A DNA stretch of 64,000 nucleotides. Origin: Hysterium pulicare CBS 123377. Its lineage: Eukaryota > Ascomycota > Dothideomycetes > Hysteriales > Hysteriaceae. Under the pieces are notes generated by a model, which worked only from the letters and a program-made list of their open reading frames with translations, had not been told where the DNA came from and did not search any database. The DNA is taken from contig AJFK01000144.1 in the NCBI GenBank assembly GCA_000467715.1, forward strand, positions 1 to 64,000, given 5' to 3'. The position numbers and the translations under genes are program-made. Numbering within the stretch: the stretch's first letter is position 1; every line of letters begins with the position of its first letter. Positions 20,234 to 31,341 of this stretch are shown piece after piece.

Positions 20234-22854
20234 TTATACCTCCAACACTACTTTTCCATCCCTATCCACAAACCTGACTCCCCTCGCCTCACTCTTTGCC
20301 CCCGTAACCAAACCACGCTCATCCCACCCGAAATCCACCGACCCACCTCCTCTAACTCTCAATCCCTTAACCCTCCCGCCACCCCACGCCTCCGGAATCG
20401 CTGGACCCAAAACCACCGTCCTCTTCCTATCGCCTTCCATCCCCGGCTCTTCAATATCTACAGCAAGCATAGCTAACACCGCGCCCCCAAAACCGAAATT
20501 GGCATCGATCTGAAACGGCATGTTCTTCCCACTATACATACTCGCGGCATTCCCGACAAAATTCTGCTCAATCGCATACCGGAGCTCGAAATACGCTCTC
20601 TCGGTATCATTTAATCGCGCCCAGCAAGCCGCACGCCAGACTTTCTCCCAGCCGGCGTTCGCGTCCGGGCCGTTGCCTATGCCACGTGAGTAGAGCGAGG
20701 TGCGGATGGCGGATTGGATTGTTGAGTTTGTGAAGCCGGAGAGGTAGGGTGGGGAGGGGGAGATGAGGGAGAGACCTGGGTACCAGCCCCAGAGGAGGGA
20801 GAGGTGGCGATGGGTGTCGTTTTGTATATCGTAGGAGGCCTCATCGATGGGGGAGGGAAATTTCCATTCTTTTATTCCGCCCCAGGATGTGAAGTGGAGG
20901 CCTTTGTCAAGGCTTGAGAGAATGCTGGAGATGTTTGAGAGGAAATGGGTGTCGGAGTCTGAGGCTAAGGGTCCTAGAATTTCTGTAGTAGCGAGGAGTT
21001 GATGAATCAGTTGTTGGAAATGCGTGCAGGCGAAGGTGGTAGGACCGTGTTCCGGGCTGTTGCAGGGATTGACGACGAGAGTGTTGTCTTTGTTGAAGTC
21101 GTCCCATTGGAGCTGGGAGAGCCAGAATTGGGCGACGCCTTTGAGGAGCGGGTAGCCTGTTTCACGCAGCCAGGTAGTATTTTGGGAGTAGGAGAAATGG
21201 TCTGTTACATGTTGCATCATCCAAGCGGCCGATACAGGATCTAGGGCATGTCAGTGTGACTGGGTATGATGCAGACGAATGGAAGAGAAACCACAAACAG
21301 TCAGCCCATTGTGCATCATTCTTCATTCCCGTATGTCCAAAAATGTTCATTTCGCTATGCGTCACCCACCCTTCTTGAGCACCGTACAAAAGTTTTGCTG
21401 TCTCCGTGCCGCGAGGAGCCCATGTGTCTTGCATATAACGCCACAGGCCCGTCTGGAGGCTTCCAAGCCCCGTTTGATCCGCCACCCAGTAGTTCATTTG
21501 CAGATTGATATTAGCATGATAATCGGCACTCCAAGCTGCGGTCAAGTCAGGACTCCAGCGACCTTGAAGATTAGCTGGCAACGAGTTTTCCCTTGATGAC
21601 GAGATCAAGAGATGGCGTGAGTAATCGAATAAGAGGGACTCGACGTAAGGATCTCCTGAACCGCTTGAACTATAATTCTCGATTAACATCGCCGTTTCGA
21701 TGCCGGAGGAATTGCGGGAATCCGGGAGCTCAAGTGCGAACGCGCCGGAAAGGTTCTGATAGTCTTCCATGTGCGTCTGAAGCAGTGCATTCGCAGTTTT
21801 AGATGCAGCCGAATTTGCGGCTTGCTCTACAGATGCAGACGGATCGACGCCTCGAAAAGAATAATTAGCCGCTGCATTGCCCTTGGTTTGATCGTAATTC
21901 GTCCCGGCTGCTACGACGAATCCGACCGAACGCATGTTGGAGGGTGATTTTACAATCAGAGTCTCGGGGTCTGTATCACTACAGTAGCTAGAGTTGGTCA
22001 TAGATCCAATGGTTCGAGCAATTGAGTCATATATCATGCCTTCCGGAGGTCCTACCTGTGTGATGCCTCGAAGACGGGTATAGCCATTTCCACAGCTCGA
22101 ATTCGCAAGCGTGAAATTGACCAGTCGGTTCTCCAGTCGTACTGAAATGTCTGGGAGCGCGGCAGTCGAGGTCATTTGATACACGCATACGCTGTCTGGG
22201 TAAGAGCAGAAGACTCTCGTCGAGTATTGATTACCATCTTGGCCGGTGTAACTCGTAGTATGGACACCGGTAGTGAGATCAAGCGCTCTTTTGTACGTTC
22301 CTGCTTGCGCTGTAACGTTGAAGAATACAGACAAATTTCCCAGCACTTGATAACTTCCGTAGTCATCGGGATTGCCGTACAACTCGGTTACATCTTGGCA
22401 CATCAGTTAGGTCGTTAGATCGTTGGCGACGAGGATTTTAACGTACTTCCAGTACCATTTTGAAAGATCCATTCGCGGATGCCTGGAAGGAAGTGGTACT
22501 TCTCTTCAATTGGATTTCCACCGGTGTAATTCTATCAAACTTGTCAGGATGCATAGAGTGAGATGATGGTTGAACTGATTACGCTGGCTCCAAAGGGACC
22601 TCCCCACCATAAAGAATCAACGTTTAAAATGACCTTTTCAGCACCTGCTCGGCCGAATGGTGTTGCTACCGATTGTCAATTAGCAAGATAGCGGCTGAGT
22701 ATCGAAATTTACCTCCTAGCCTCCCATTCCCTAGCAGATATGCCTCTCTGATCACGTTAGAGTAGTTCGTTGCAGGCGAAGAGGACCATAATGATTTGGC
22801 ATCAATAGGGAGCAGCGTTATTGCCACAGCTATAAAAGGAAATGCGCATATCAT
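20234..22854 (-). CDS. GH95 alpha-L-fucosidase, secreted, 803 aa, five exons
   Basis: Exons 22854-22713, 22665-22583, 22531-22447, 22393-21299 and 21240-20234, with introns of 47-58 bases; every junction keeps frame. The N-terminus [19 protein letters not shown] is a signal peptide. An in-frame ATG 17 codons upstream is possible but would spoil it. The conserved blocks are present: [34 protein letters not shown] near residue 400 with the two catalytic-site asparagines, SPEHG near 532 with the general-acid Glu, and FQIDANFGF near 714 with the second acidic residue. Family GH95 removes 1,2-linked L-fucose (or galactose) from xyloglucan and related plant polymers. Many N-glycosylation sites agree with secretion. 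Confidence 0.92.
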
Positions 22855-23605
22855 TATAATCTGATTTGCCACGACACATTGAGAAAAAGAATGAGTGGAC
22901 AGCATGGAGATTCAGTTTCATAATAAATGTACAAGACCGGAATAGCAGTCGGCCAACACTCCCCAGATCTAAACTGGGCCATGATGGGGTCGTGTAGAGA
23001 CTAAATTTGCGGAGAAATTGGATACGGAAACAATCAGCAGGTACCACGGGGTATATACCGCCGGGCCCTTTATGCTAGTTCAGGGTAAGTTTTGCGGAGA
23101 TTCAGAAGTTGGGGTTGTTTACACGGATAATCTTTGTAACCTCGTTTAAGATGTATCCTCAAGGAACATCTTTGCGAAGTGTATCTGTCATATACAAAAG
23201 AAGTAATAAAAATTCCCGAACTTAGGGTTTGAGGTTGAAAGCTCCAAGGGTGTCAAATGCTCTACTTTCCCCAGTCTGCGTGTATATTGGCTTTGCGTAC
23301 GGACGCGAAGTACCCGTTCGCCTTTCACCTATTCAAGAGATATCTCTGAAAAGGGACTGAGATCTCAGTGTCATTGAAAACCATCCATCTGTTACCGATA
23401 TTGGAAATCAATAGCCAAATATTCTTTGATATTCGTAACACAGCCACCATCGTGACGTAACACGGAACTACGGACGCCCACCTGTACCAACATATTCTTC
23501 ATAAGCACGGTGCATGCCTAACGCACTTATCAACACTCAACCGCAACAGCTCTCGACCATCATGATGCTCACTAAAACCCTGTCGCTACCGGTGTTGTTT
23601 GCAAC
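22855..23605. promoter_or_regulatory. Divergent spacer between the GH95 and esterase genes
   Basis: About 750 bases serving as upstream region for both genes. The part at 22960-23200 has an AT-leaning core. No clear element recognised. Confidence 0.4.
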
Positions 23606-25069
23606 ATGCCCTACTTTCAGGCCCTAAGTTCCTTCTTCCGCCTGCCTTTCCATGTCCAATGGCGCACATTTCTAGTCCAGCTACCTCGCTACGTCCCACT
23701 ATCAATTCTACACATTACCTCGCCGAAGGGACCGCATCCTTTCATTATCGCCCTGCCATCGAGAGCGAATCATAAAATCCCCATCTACGTTTTTATTCCG
23801 CCAGATCCGGTTCGCGTTGACGATAATGGCGAAGCTTCACGATCATCGGGACAACAAGAGGAGGACGGGGTGTGGGAAGTCCCAGTGCTTCTGGACTTTC
23901 ATGGTGGAGGATTTATTATGGGCTCACCCCTTGAACAAGCTCCCTACTGCGCGATGATGAGCCGTGAGCTCGGTGCCGTCTGTATCAGCGTCTCCTACCG
24001 CATTGGTCCTTTCCACCAATTCCCAGCCGCTATCCACGATGCCGAGGATGTGCTCGCGGCCGTCCAAGATACAGAGGGGGTGACGGAAGGCGGGAAAGTG
24101 CTACGACAAGAGATACAGAAGCAGTATACTATGATCAGGCGGACACTGCAAAATAAGCACAGCAGATCCACCACCGCGCCACCGACGCAACATCTCCCAC
24201 CGAACAAACATACCATAAGACTCGACCCAACACACCTCACCATCTCCGGCTTCTCGGCTGGCGGCAACATAGCCCTGAACCTAGCTACCTCAGTCCCCGC
24301 TGTCGCCGATACTCCACCTTCACCAGATGAGATTACATCTCCGCTCCTATACGCACCTCCAAACAGGAGACAAACCATTCTCGACGACCCAACCTGCGAA
24401 TGGCCCTCCCTGCTCCCAACCCCAAACGCCGTACCTCGCCAAATCCCTCTCCTGCTCTTCTACCCCTCTCTCGACGCACGTCTTCTCCCGCACGAGAGAC
24501 CTCCGAAGGTAATCCCCGGCACGACGATGCAGATATCGAACCCACGACGGCCCGGTTTGTTCAGTATAATGGGCCCGACATACCTACCGAAGAAATTGAG
24601 AGGCCATCCGAGAGCCAGTCCGGGGTTGAGTGATCCTAGGAGGGATATTAGAAGAAACGTATCGATCCTACTAGTACTCCCAGAACAGGACAGCCTAGCC
24701 GTCCAAAGCGAAGTCTGGCTCGACAAGATGCGCGAAGGAGGATGGGAAGGGCCTACACGATACGGCGACGGCCGAGAAGGCGATTGGGACGGCCGACGAG
24801 CATCGAGAGAGGCCAGAGGCGAGATGGAGATGGGACGCAGGAGTCAGAGTGAGAGACTAGGTGCGAATGGTGAGAATGGCGGGTTGGAGGTTTGGCATGC
24901 GCCTGGGATGAAGCATGGTTGGACTCAGTTCCCCAATACCTGGCTTAGGAAACCGGAGAGGAGGGAGCGCGATTTGGTATTTGAACGTGCATTGGATTTT
25001 GTCAAGGAGGCTTGGAGGAGGCCGCCGCCGCTTTTGGCTGGGTTGGTTGGCATGGAAGGTCGGTTTTGA
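23606..25069 (+). CDS. Alpha/beta-hydrolase-3 (HSL-type) esterase/lipase, 487 aa
   Basis: Single exon. FHGGGFIMGSP (residues 98-108) is the oxyanion-hole motif of the hormone-sensitive-lipase family. GFSAGG (215-220) carries the nucleophile Ser. KHGWTQFP near the C-terminus holds the catalytic His, and the DSL of LPEQDSL before it supplies the acid. A charged, poorly conserved insert between the nucleophile and the acid and another before the His make the protein longer than usual family members (310-350 aa). No signal peptide is obvious; a hydrophobic N-terminal segment (residues 20-36) may bind membranes. Likely hydrolyses short-chain esters; substrate unknown. Confidence 0.85.
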   Translation: MPYFQALSSFFRLPFHVQWRTFLVQLPRYVPLSILHITSPKGPHPFIIALPSRANHKIPIYVFIPPDPVRVDDNGEASRSSGQQEEDGVWEVPVLLDFHGGGFIMGSPLEQAPYCAMMSRELGAVCISVSYRIGPFHQFPAAIHDAEDVLAAVQDTEGVTEGGKVLRQEIQKQYTMIRRTLQNKHSRSTTAPPTQHLPPNKHTIRLDPTHLTISGFSAGGNIALNLATSVPAVADTPPSPDEITSPLLYAPPNRRQTILDDPTCEWPSLLPTPNAVPRQIPLLLFYPSLDARLLPHERPPKVIPGTTMQISNPRRPGLFSIMGPTYLPKKLRGHPRASPGLSDPRRDIRRNVSILLVLPEQDSLAVQSEVWLDKMREGGWEGPTRYGDGREGDWDGRRASREARGEMEMGRRSQSERLGANGENGGLEVWHAPGMKHGWTQFPNTWLRKPERRERDLVFERALDFVKEAWRRPPPLLAGLVGMEGRF

Positions 25070-28000
25070 GGGATGCTTACTTAGACATGTTTAGCGGGTC
25101 GATTTTTCCGGGGGCATCTTTGGGAAAAGTTGGAACGATTTATGAGAACAACGTGATTCAGAATCTGAAATAAGATCTATTCGCCATAGTAATCTAGGAA
25201 GGCCAATCCACCTTTGAATGGTGCGAAGGCAACTGTGGTGTGATGGACGCCTCTCCGTCGCTAAATTTTCTCTACTAGGGAAGTACTTTGCCCCCGTTTC
25301 TGAAACATTGGTGTTCCAATACAGATATGTGGTACCGATCGCTTGAAGCAATCCATGGATCTATCCAGGCTATAATGCGATCTAGAACTCCCTGAACCTC
25401 ACAAAGAATTTTTTTAGAGGAGGGGTGTGACAAAGCGATCCAGTATTTGGTGCCTGGGAAATATATGATGATACAGTATTGTATTTCACGACGCTTGAAC
25501 TTTAGCTGAGCTCCGGTATTTCACATTCGGTCTACAATATCCGTAATAACCATCCTTAGAAACGGGCATGGTGTTTAATTTATTGCCGAGCTCGTGCAGA
25601 CGTGGTTGGAACAACGCGGATTAATGGTGTTGTGCGCATTGGATGTTGTTATATTAGGAGAAAATACAGTGCAGAGTCCAAGATTTGCTATGTCGATTCT
25701 CTTGTGTACAATATATACCTAATCTAGTACAAATAACGCGGACATGTTAGAGACATGCGAATACTCTCATGATAGTTTGCGTGGGCCGATACGTCCGCAT
25801 ACAGACTCTACGTAACAGCGACTCCTGGCACTGCCACTGTTCTTCCAGCAACCTCCAAATACATTGGAACAAGAGAGACATAGTCAAGTGTGAACGCGTT
25901 TGAAAAAGGGGCGGTATTCTGCTTTGAGACAGTGAAAGCAGACGCAAGAGAACTCGTAACTCACAATCTTTTGCCGCATGGTCTTGGCTTCTTGCTTTTC
26001 CACGTGTAGAGTCTTGTACATGAAGAGGAATTCTAGGCATCTTGGCTGCGCAACATTGCCAATGCTGAACCCCTTCTCATCTCATCTTGGCTCGAAAGCA
26101 CAGCATCGATATCGATCGGCCACTCCGGAACTGCTGCCGAGAAATCTTGATCAGATCCACTTCGACCCGGAGTGATCCCCCCTAGGGGTGTTTGACGTTG
26201 GACAAGAAACGGCGATGCAGATGATTAGATCGCAGATAGTCTTGGCTGTGTGACTGGAGATCCAACGTCGTATGATGAATGCTACGGTGGGTGGTTCCGA
26301 TTGTCAGCGCTACGGAATCCGAAGCCTGACCAATTTAATGGTTTGAAGTCGTGTGAATAAGGTAAAATCGTCAGCTCAGCCCTATAAGACATGGGACTGT
26401 GACAGGTCTCGGAGTCCGAATTAGTGGTGTGAAACCTTGGAATCAAGACTTGGACGCAAGGAAAGACGGGAATGCACATGTTTGTGATGATGATTAACCT
26501 CATATGGCGATGATAGAGGTGTATGAGGTGAATGCCTGGATCCAAAATGCATGTGACAGATAACGGACCCTGATTTCCCGTTTTCGCGATGCGAAGGAAC
26601 CTGCTGATTCAACAGCGCTAGCTGGTGGAAAGTGTTCCAAAGTTAGAGCCACGTCGGACCCGGATGTGGACCGAGCCGTCGTTGCACGTTGCAACGCTGT
26701 CAAGATCCTGTTTCAAGGTGGCTGATTGTCCAGCGAAACTTCAGACGTCATGCCGCTAGGATTACCAAGAAACATCGTGACGAATAGCGGCAGTTCTTAA
26801 CCGGTATTGTAATGAACGACTAGTGAGGATACTAGGCCTCATTCTCACTGCACTATTTCCGGCGCTGCTTCGGTCTGCCAGTTCATCTCGGTTGATGGGA
26901 GCTACCTAGCTTGCTACGGTGCAGAATAGACACAGGAGCCTAGCGACGACAGCAAATTAGATAGAAGGAAACCTACTCACGAGTTATGTTCCACCAAGGA
27001 GCCAAAGCAAATGAAAACATAAGACTCGTAACAAGCCTCGAACCAGATGGAGGGGTCTGCGGGCATACCCGGATACTTCCCCGCACTATGGAACTTGTGA
27101 TGATGATTTGCCGGCAAGAGCGCCTCTGGAGAAGTAAAAAGGAAATGCTCGGACAGAAGCTGGACTAAAAGCTGGAGACAGCTGTCAAATCCTTGTTAGT
27201 CGCCGCATGGTGTCTGAGCGATTGTCTGAGTCGCGTAGAAGCGGGGAGATCGCACAGAACGAAACGGCCCTGGTTCTCGATTCTGGAAGCAATTCTGCAA
27301 CCCGACCTGCAGCGCTGGTGTGGAAATTGGCGCTTGAAGATGGCTGTCAGATGACTTCCTCCGACACAGGGGCTTTGGAGGGCGTCTAAACCTCAGAGGA
27401 CGTGAGAAGAGCGGTGAGAAGGGCTAATAAGTGAGGAGTGCAGTGTTTACGAAACGGCTTTGTTTAGACTGATATCACGCGCGAAAGAAAAGGGGGGAAC
27501 ATAGGTATTCATTGAAGGAAACAAATGTCGGGACCCTTCGAATTGGATGTTGGGAGAGCAAAATGGAGCACTAAAGCAACGCGAAAGCGTCTGCCGACTC
27601 ATGCATGCTGGCTGATGTGCATACAGCATGCGACATGAAGCTGAAGTCTTTGTGAGCGTCGGCCTACCATTCCGGGAGAGGGACGCTGCAGCTCTTCGGT
27701 TGAAGAATAACCTGTCGTTCTCATCGCTGACCCGACAATGCGGGTGGCATGCAGATGCTCTCGTATGCCTGCAGCGGCCGGAGGGAATCGGTTTGCCTTT
27801 TCACACCTGAAGGCCGCGCATGCCTCGGGTCTGGAGAGAGGTTGCGAGGATAATGGCGTGGTTTATCTTTCCATTTCGCAGCATGACGTGCAAGCACCGA
27901 AGCAGGACTGTGACCAAACCACAGATAACCGTGGCGTGTAAAGAAACACGCAGACGGGAGCTTGGCGTTGCTTACCACACGGCGGCAACAAAGAATACGG

Positions 28001-28986
28001 GAGCTCTTGAAGGAACTTGTGAAAGCGCGTTGAGGCAAAACAATGAGATAATCAGGGTCAGCGTCGCAGTCATGGTCAGGTGGCTGCTTTGAGGAGCAAA
28101 CTCTGCATCGCTCCCCTACAGAGCATTTTCTGTGCCCATCACCCAAAACGCCCACACCTCGCCAGCGCTTCTCATGGCCAGAAATCCCAGCTACCTATAT
28201 TTCGTCGAGTAACAGTATCCGTTACATTGGACCGGCCTTGCCCAGCTGGGCTCTTGCGGTGTGCACTTAATTACCCACTAGTCACGGAGTACCAGCCGAA
28301 GCTCGCACCCACCACCCACCAAACCCACCCAGCGCTCCCCCGAAATCTCTTCTTCACCACACTCCTCGCTCGACATTTTGTCGTGCCGCGTTCCTTCGCG
28401 CACGAAGAAAAGGACAGTTTGATCGTGGGCTCCATCCTCACTGTCGCATTACACATCATCCATTCCATTTCCTTCAGGAGTACTTCCGACTTCGCTTCGT
28501 ACGAGGTTACTAAGGCGTACCGCCAATCTTCCTCTCGCCACCATCGCAGATCCTAACATCAACTCCCGCAAGGTATCCTTCCAACTCGAACACCTGGTCA
28601 AGGACCTACCAATCTGACTACCTCTTCAAGTCCGACTTCCTAAAATCCGTTTCTGAAACGTCTTCACAAACCTTCAACATGTTTGCTTCGATATTATAAC
28701 ATTTCAGTCCTTAGGGACACCATTTGGAGACACCACATTCAGTCTACCGAACTCAATACCTCCCTCCGAACATCCTCAGCAAGCTCCTTCCACAGGGTGA
28801 CACAATTGGTATCGTTCGCGTACAGCCAAGACAAAATAACGCGAATCGCTGTCCGAAATCAACCCACTCCCGACATTTTCATCTCAGTACATACGATACG
28901 ATTCATTCCTCAGGCTAGCATACGTGCCACAGTGAATTAGCAGTTCATTGCTAAGAGCGATTCTACCGGCTATACCAATCATCGAA
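25070..28986. other. Gene-poor region, 3.9 kb
   Basis: Ordinary composition and no long coding frame. A small spliced frame on the minus strand (25808-26021) is the only lead. The stretch 28080-28980 is C/T/A-rich and is probably promoter and long 5' leader of the DUF2457 gene, which would explain the many short overlapping frames. Confidence 0.45.
25808..26021 (-). CDS. Tentative small spliced frame, 55 aa
   Basis: Exons 26021-25965 and 25918-25808 are separated by a 46-base candidate intron that starts GTGAGT and ends AAGCAG. The product starts MYKTLHVEKQEAKTM and ends with a mixed hydrophobic segment. The frame also runs upstream of the ATG without a stop for about 20 codons, so this could be the end of a larger, decayed or missed gene. 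No family recognised; shown only because the donor site is perfect and both exons look protein-like. Confidence 0.2.
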
Positions 28987-31341
28987 ATGGCTCTTCACCA
29001 ACAAGATAACAACAGACCGTTCGGTCTCCAGGAGAATCGCGCAATCCTGAACCTACCTACAAATATGCCATCTCCCACTTGCTCCGATGAGGAGCTCATG
29101 GCCGACGTCGACGAGCCTCCAGACGATCAGCATACTCCTCGTCCTTACACGTCAATCTCTACGACCCCATTCTTCAAAACAAAACCCACCCAATCCCAGC
29201 GAAAAGAATCGCTCTTGACCAATGCCCTTCACTCTCACTCCTCAGACATCAGCTCGCCGACCCAAGAACACCCTGGACCGTCCGGGCTCAGTCGTGGATT
29301 TTCTTGCGCCTCGACATGGAGCAACAACAGCTCTGGTTCGACTGCGGATCTTACGAGCGATGGGGGCTTCACGAGTCCCGGCACCCGTACGAGTTCACCA
29401 AGCCCGCCACTACCATCATCAGCGTTCAGCAACATCGTCCCCATTTTCAACAAGAAGCCTTTTGACCAACCAGTCTCAATCGTCCACCACGATGAAGAAA
29501 ACATTGGTCCACTCCAGAAAGCGCCGACGTCCGATTTAAGTAAAGATTCGGTCGAGGCAAATCTGGGTCGGAAGCGTTGTATTACTTTTGCTTGCGGGCG
29601 AAAAGACACGCCTAAGGCAGCGCCAGCAGCGAGCCCGCCCAAGCCGTCAATCGAACCGTCAACGCAGCCTGCTAAGCGTGCTTGTACAATCAAATTTGCT
29701 TGTCCCTCCAAGGTTTCGACACAGGGTCCGTCAAACGTGAACAAACCCCGCCTTGTGCGACCCGTCAGCCCGGCACCACATGCACGCCAGATCCGCAGTT
29801 CTCCTAAAGCGTCTCCTAAGTCCCATCGCGACTCCGACTCAACGGTTCGCAATGAGTCCCCAATCCGTATACGCAAGTCAGCTTATGTTGCTCGCCCACG
29901 AAAGCTAAGCGCGAACTCCGATATGGCCAACTCCGAAGCTTTACGCTTCCATGAGTTTGCAAGCTCGGAGGAGGAGGTTGATGAATGGCTCCAAGAGTCG
30001 ACCTGCCATAGAAGTCGTCTTACGATTACCGATACTCTCAAAGTCGAGAATACCCTACGCCAACTGGGCGAGGAAGTAGAGGAGGAGGCCCTGGAAGACG
30101 AACAAGAAGCTGACCTTGACGAAGACGACGCTGAGGAAGAGGATGATCTTGACGATGCAGACGATGACAATGAGGACGATGATGAAGAAGAGGCGGATGT
30201 TTCCGATGAAGGATTCCAAACTGATGACGAAGAGGGCTTTGCAGGGTCTGACGACGATAGTGATGCCGGATCTGACTACCAATGGTGGGCTCCAGGACGC
30301 TCGACCGCAGCGACTTCTATTGAGCATCTTGACATCATTCGACCTACTAGCCGTCGGAGCATCTCGGACTCATCCATTGGATCTGATGATAGCGCGTCGG
30401 GGACGGGCAAGAAGCATTCCAAACCTTCAAAGCGAAGAAAGTCTCGTCCAGTCAACATACGAGTTCCAAGTCCAGAACTGCCAGACAGCACCGACTTCGT
30501 GTGCGGCACCCTTGATGAAGACAGGCCTCTTGAAGATGCCTATTTGACCTGCCTGGAACGCAGACGTGCTGCCAAGCATAAAATCACGCCTCAGGATATC
30601 GATCCCACTTTCCCTACCTCTGACCCAGAGATGGACGAAGAGGATGAAGTGGATGAGCCCGAGAATATCGCCGAAGAAAGTGATCAGCATCTCATGGTGC
30701 ACGGCCAAATGGACCCTCATGAAGATCACGATTTCCGCGGTCGCCGCAAAGACGGAATCAAGAAACATTCGCCCGCTCAATCGCCAAAACGTCTGCGTTC
30801 GCCTCCACCATTCAAACGTACGATGCATAGGTCGCCTCCACCTCGACGTCTCTTCGGTCAATCTCCAAAACGTATGCGTTCTCCTGCACCCATCCACCTT
30901 CGATCACCACCGCCAACTCGTCGCCCCTCCGCTATCGTTTCACCTCGCCGTCCCAGTCTAGCTGTACATTTCGCCGCCCTCGCGGAACGTCCTCCAATCT
31001 CCGTGACTGCATCTCTTCCTCGCACGCCTATCACTGCGTGTTCATCTCAGCTTGACTCGGATGACGAGAACGACACCCCTGGTGACTTGCCTATGCGTGG
31101 TGCAATTGACATCAAAGCCGGTCTCGAGAACAAGCGACACAGACGCCGGGAGAAGCTGTACCTGAAGCATCATCGCAAGGGTTGCAAGGACAAAGAGAAG
31201 CGTCCTGTACCTGGAAAAGGTTGCGAGAAGATGAGAGAGATGGGCCTCGGACTTGCAGCGCATAAAGGGAGGAACACAGGCTTGGCCTTTGCAATGCAAC
31301 CGAGGAAAGATCAAAAAGACATGCATATGTTGTCGGTTTGA
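28987..31341 (+). CDS. DUF2457-type highly acidic protein, 784 aa
   Basis: Single exon; the frame opens upstream, but only the ATG at 28987 (GAAATGGCT) is a true start. Long Ser/Pro-rich N-terminal half; two similar blocks KRCITFACGRKD and KRACTIKFACPSK near residues 200-240; RFHEFASSEEEVDEWLQES before the acidic tract; then about 70 residues almost all Asp/Glu (residues 360-430), followed by YQWWAPGRST. Downstream are repeated SPKRLRSPPP/SPKRMRSPAP motifs and a basic C-terminus. This order is typical of fungal DUF2457 proteins, whose function is not known; the composition suggests a nuclear, chromatin- or nucleolus-associated protein. Confidence 0.88.
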   Translation: MALHQQDNNRPFGLQENRAILNLPTNMPSPTCSDEELMADVDEPPDDQHTPRPYTSISTTPFFKTKPTQSQRKESLLTNALHSHSSDISSPTQEHPGPSGLSRGFSCASTWSNNSSGSTADLTSDGGFTSPGTRTSSPSPPLPSSAFSNIVPIFNKKPFDQPVSIVHHDEENIGPLQKAPTSDLSKDSVEANLGRKRCITFACGRKDTPKAAPAASPPKPSIEPSTQPAKRACTIKFACPSKVSTQGPSNVNKPRLVRPVSPAPHARQIRSSPKASPKSHRDSDSTVRNESPIRIRKSAYVARPRKLSANSDMANSEALRFHEFASSEEEVDEWLQESTCHRSRLTITDTLKVENTLRQLGEEVEEEALEDEQEADLDEDDAEEEDDLDDADDDNEDDDEEEADVSDEGFQTDDEEGFAGSDDDSDAGSDYQWWAPGRSTAATSIEHLDIIRPTSRRSISDSSIGSDDSASGTGKKHSKPSKRRKSRPVNIRVPSPELPDSTDFVCGTLDEDRPLEDAYLTCLERRRAAKHKITPQDIDPTFPTSDPEMDEEDEVDEPENIAEESDQHLMVHGQMDPHEDHDFRGRRKDGIKKHSPAQSPKRLRSPPPFKRTMHRSPPPRRLFGQSPKRMRSPAPIHLRSPPPTRRPSAIVSPRRPSLAVHFAALAERPPISVTASLPRTPITACSSQLDSDDENDTPGDLPMRGAIDIKAGLENKRHRRREKLYLKHHRKGCKDKEKRPVPGKGCEKMREMGLGLAAHKGRNTGLAFAMQPRKDQKDMHMLSV

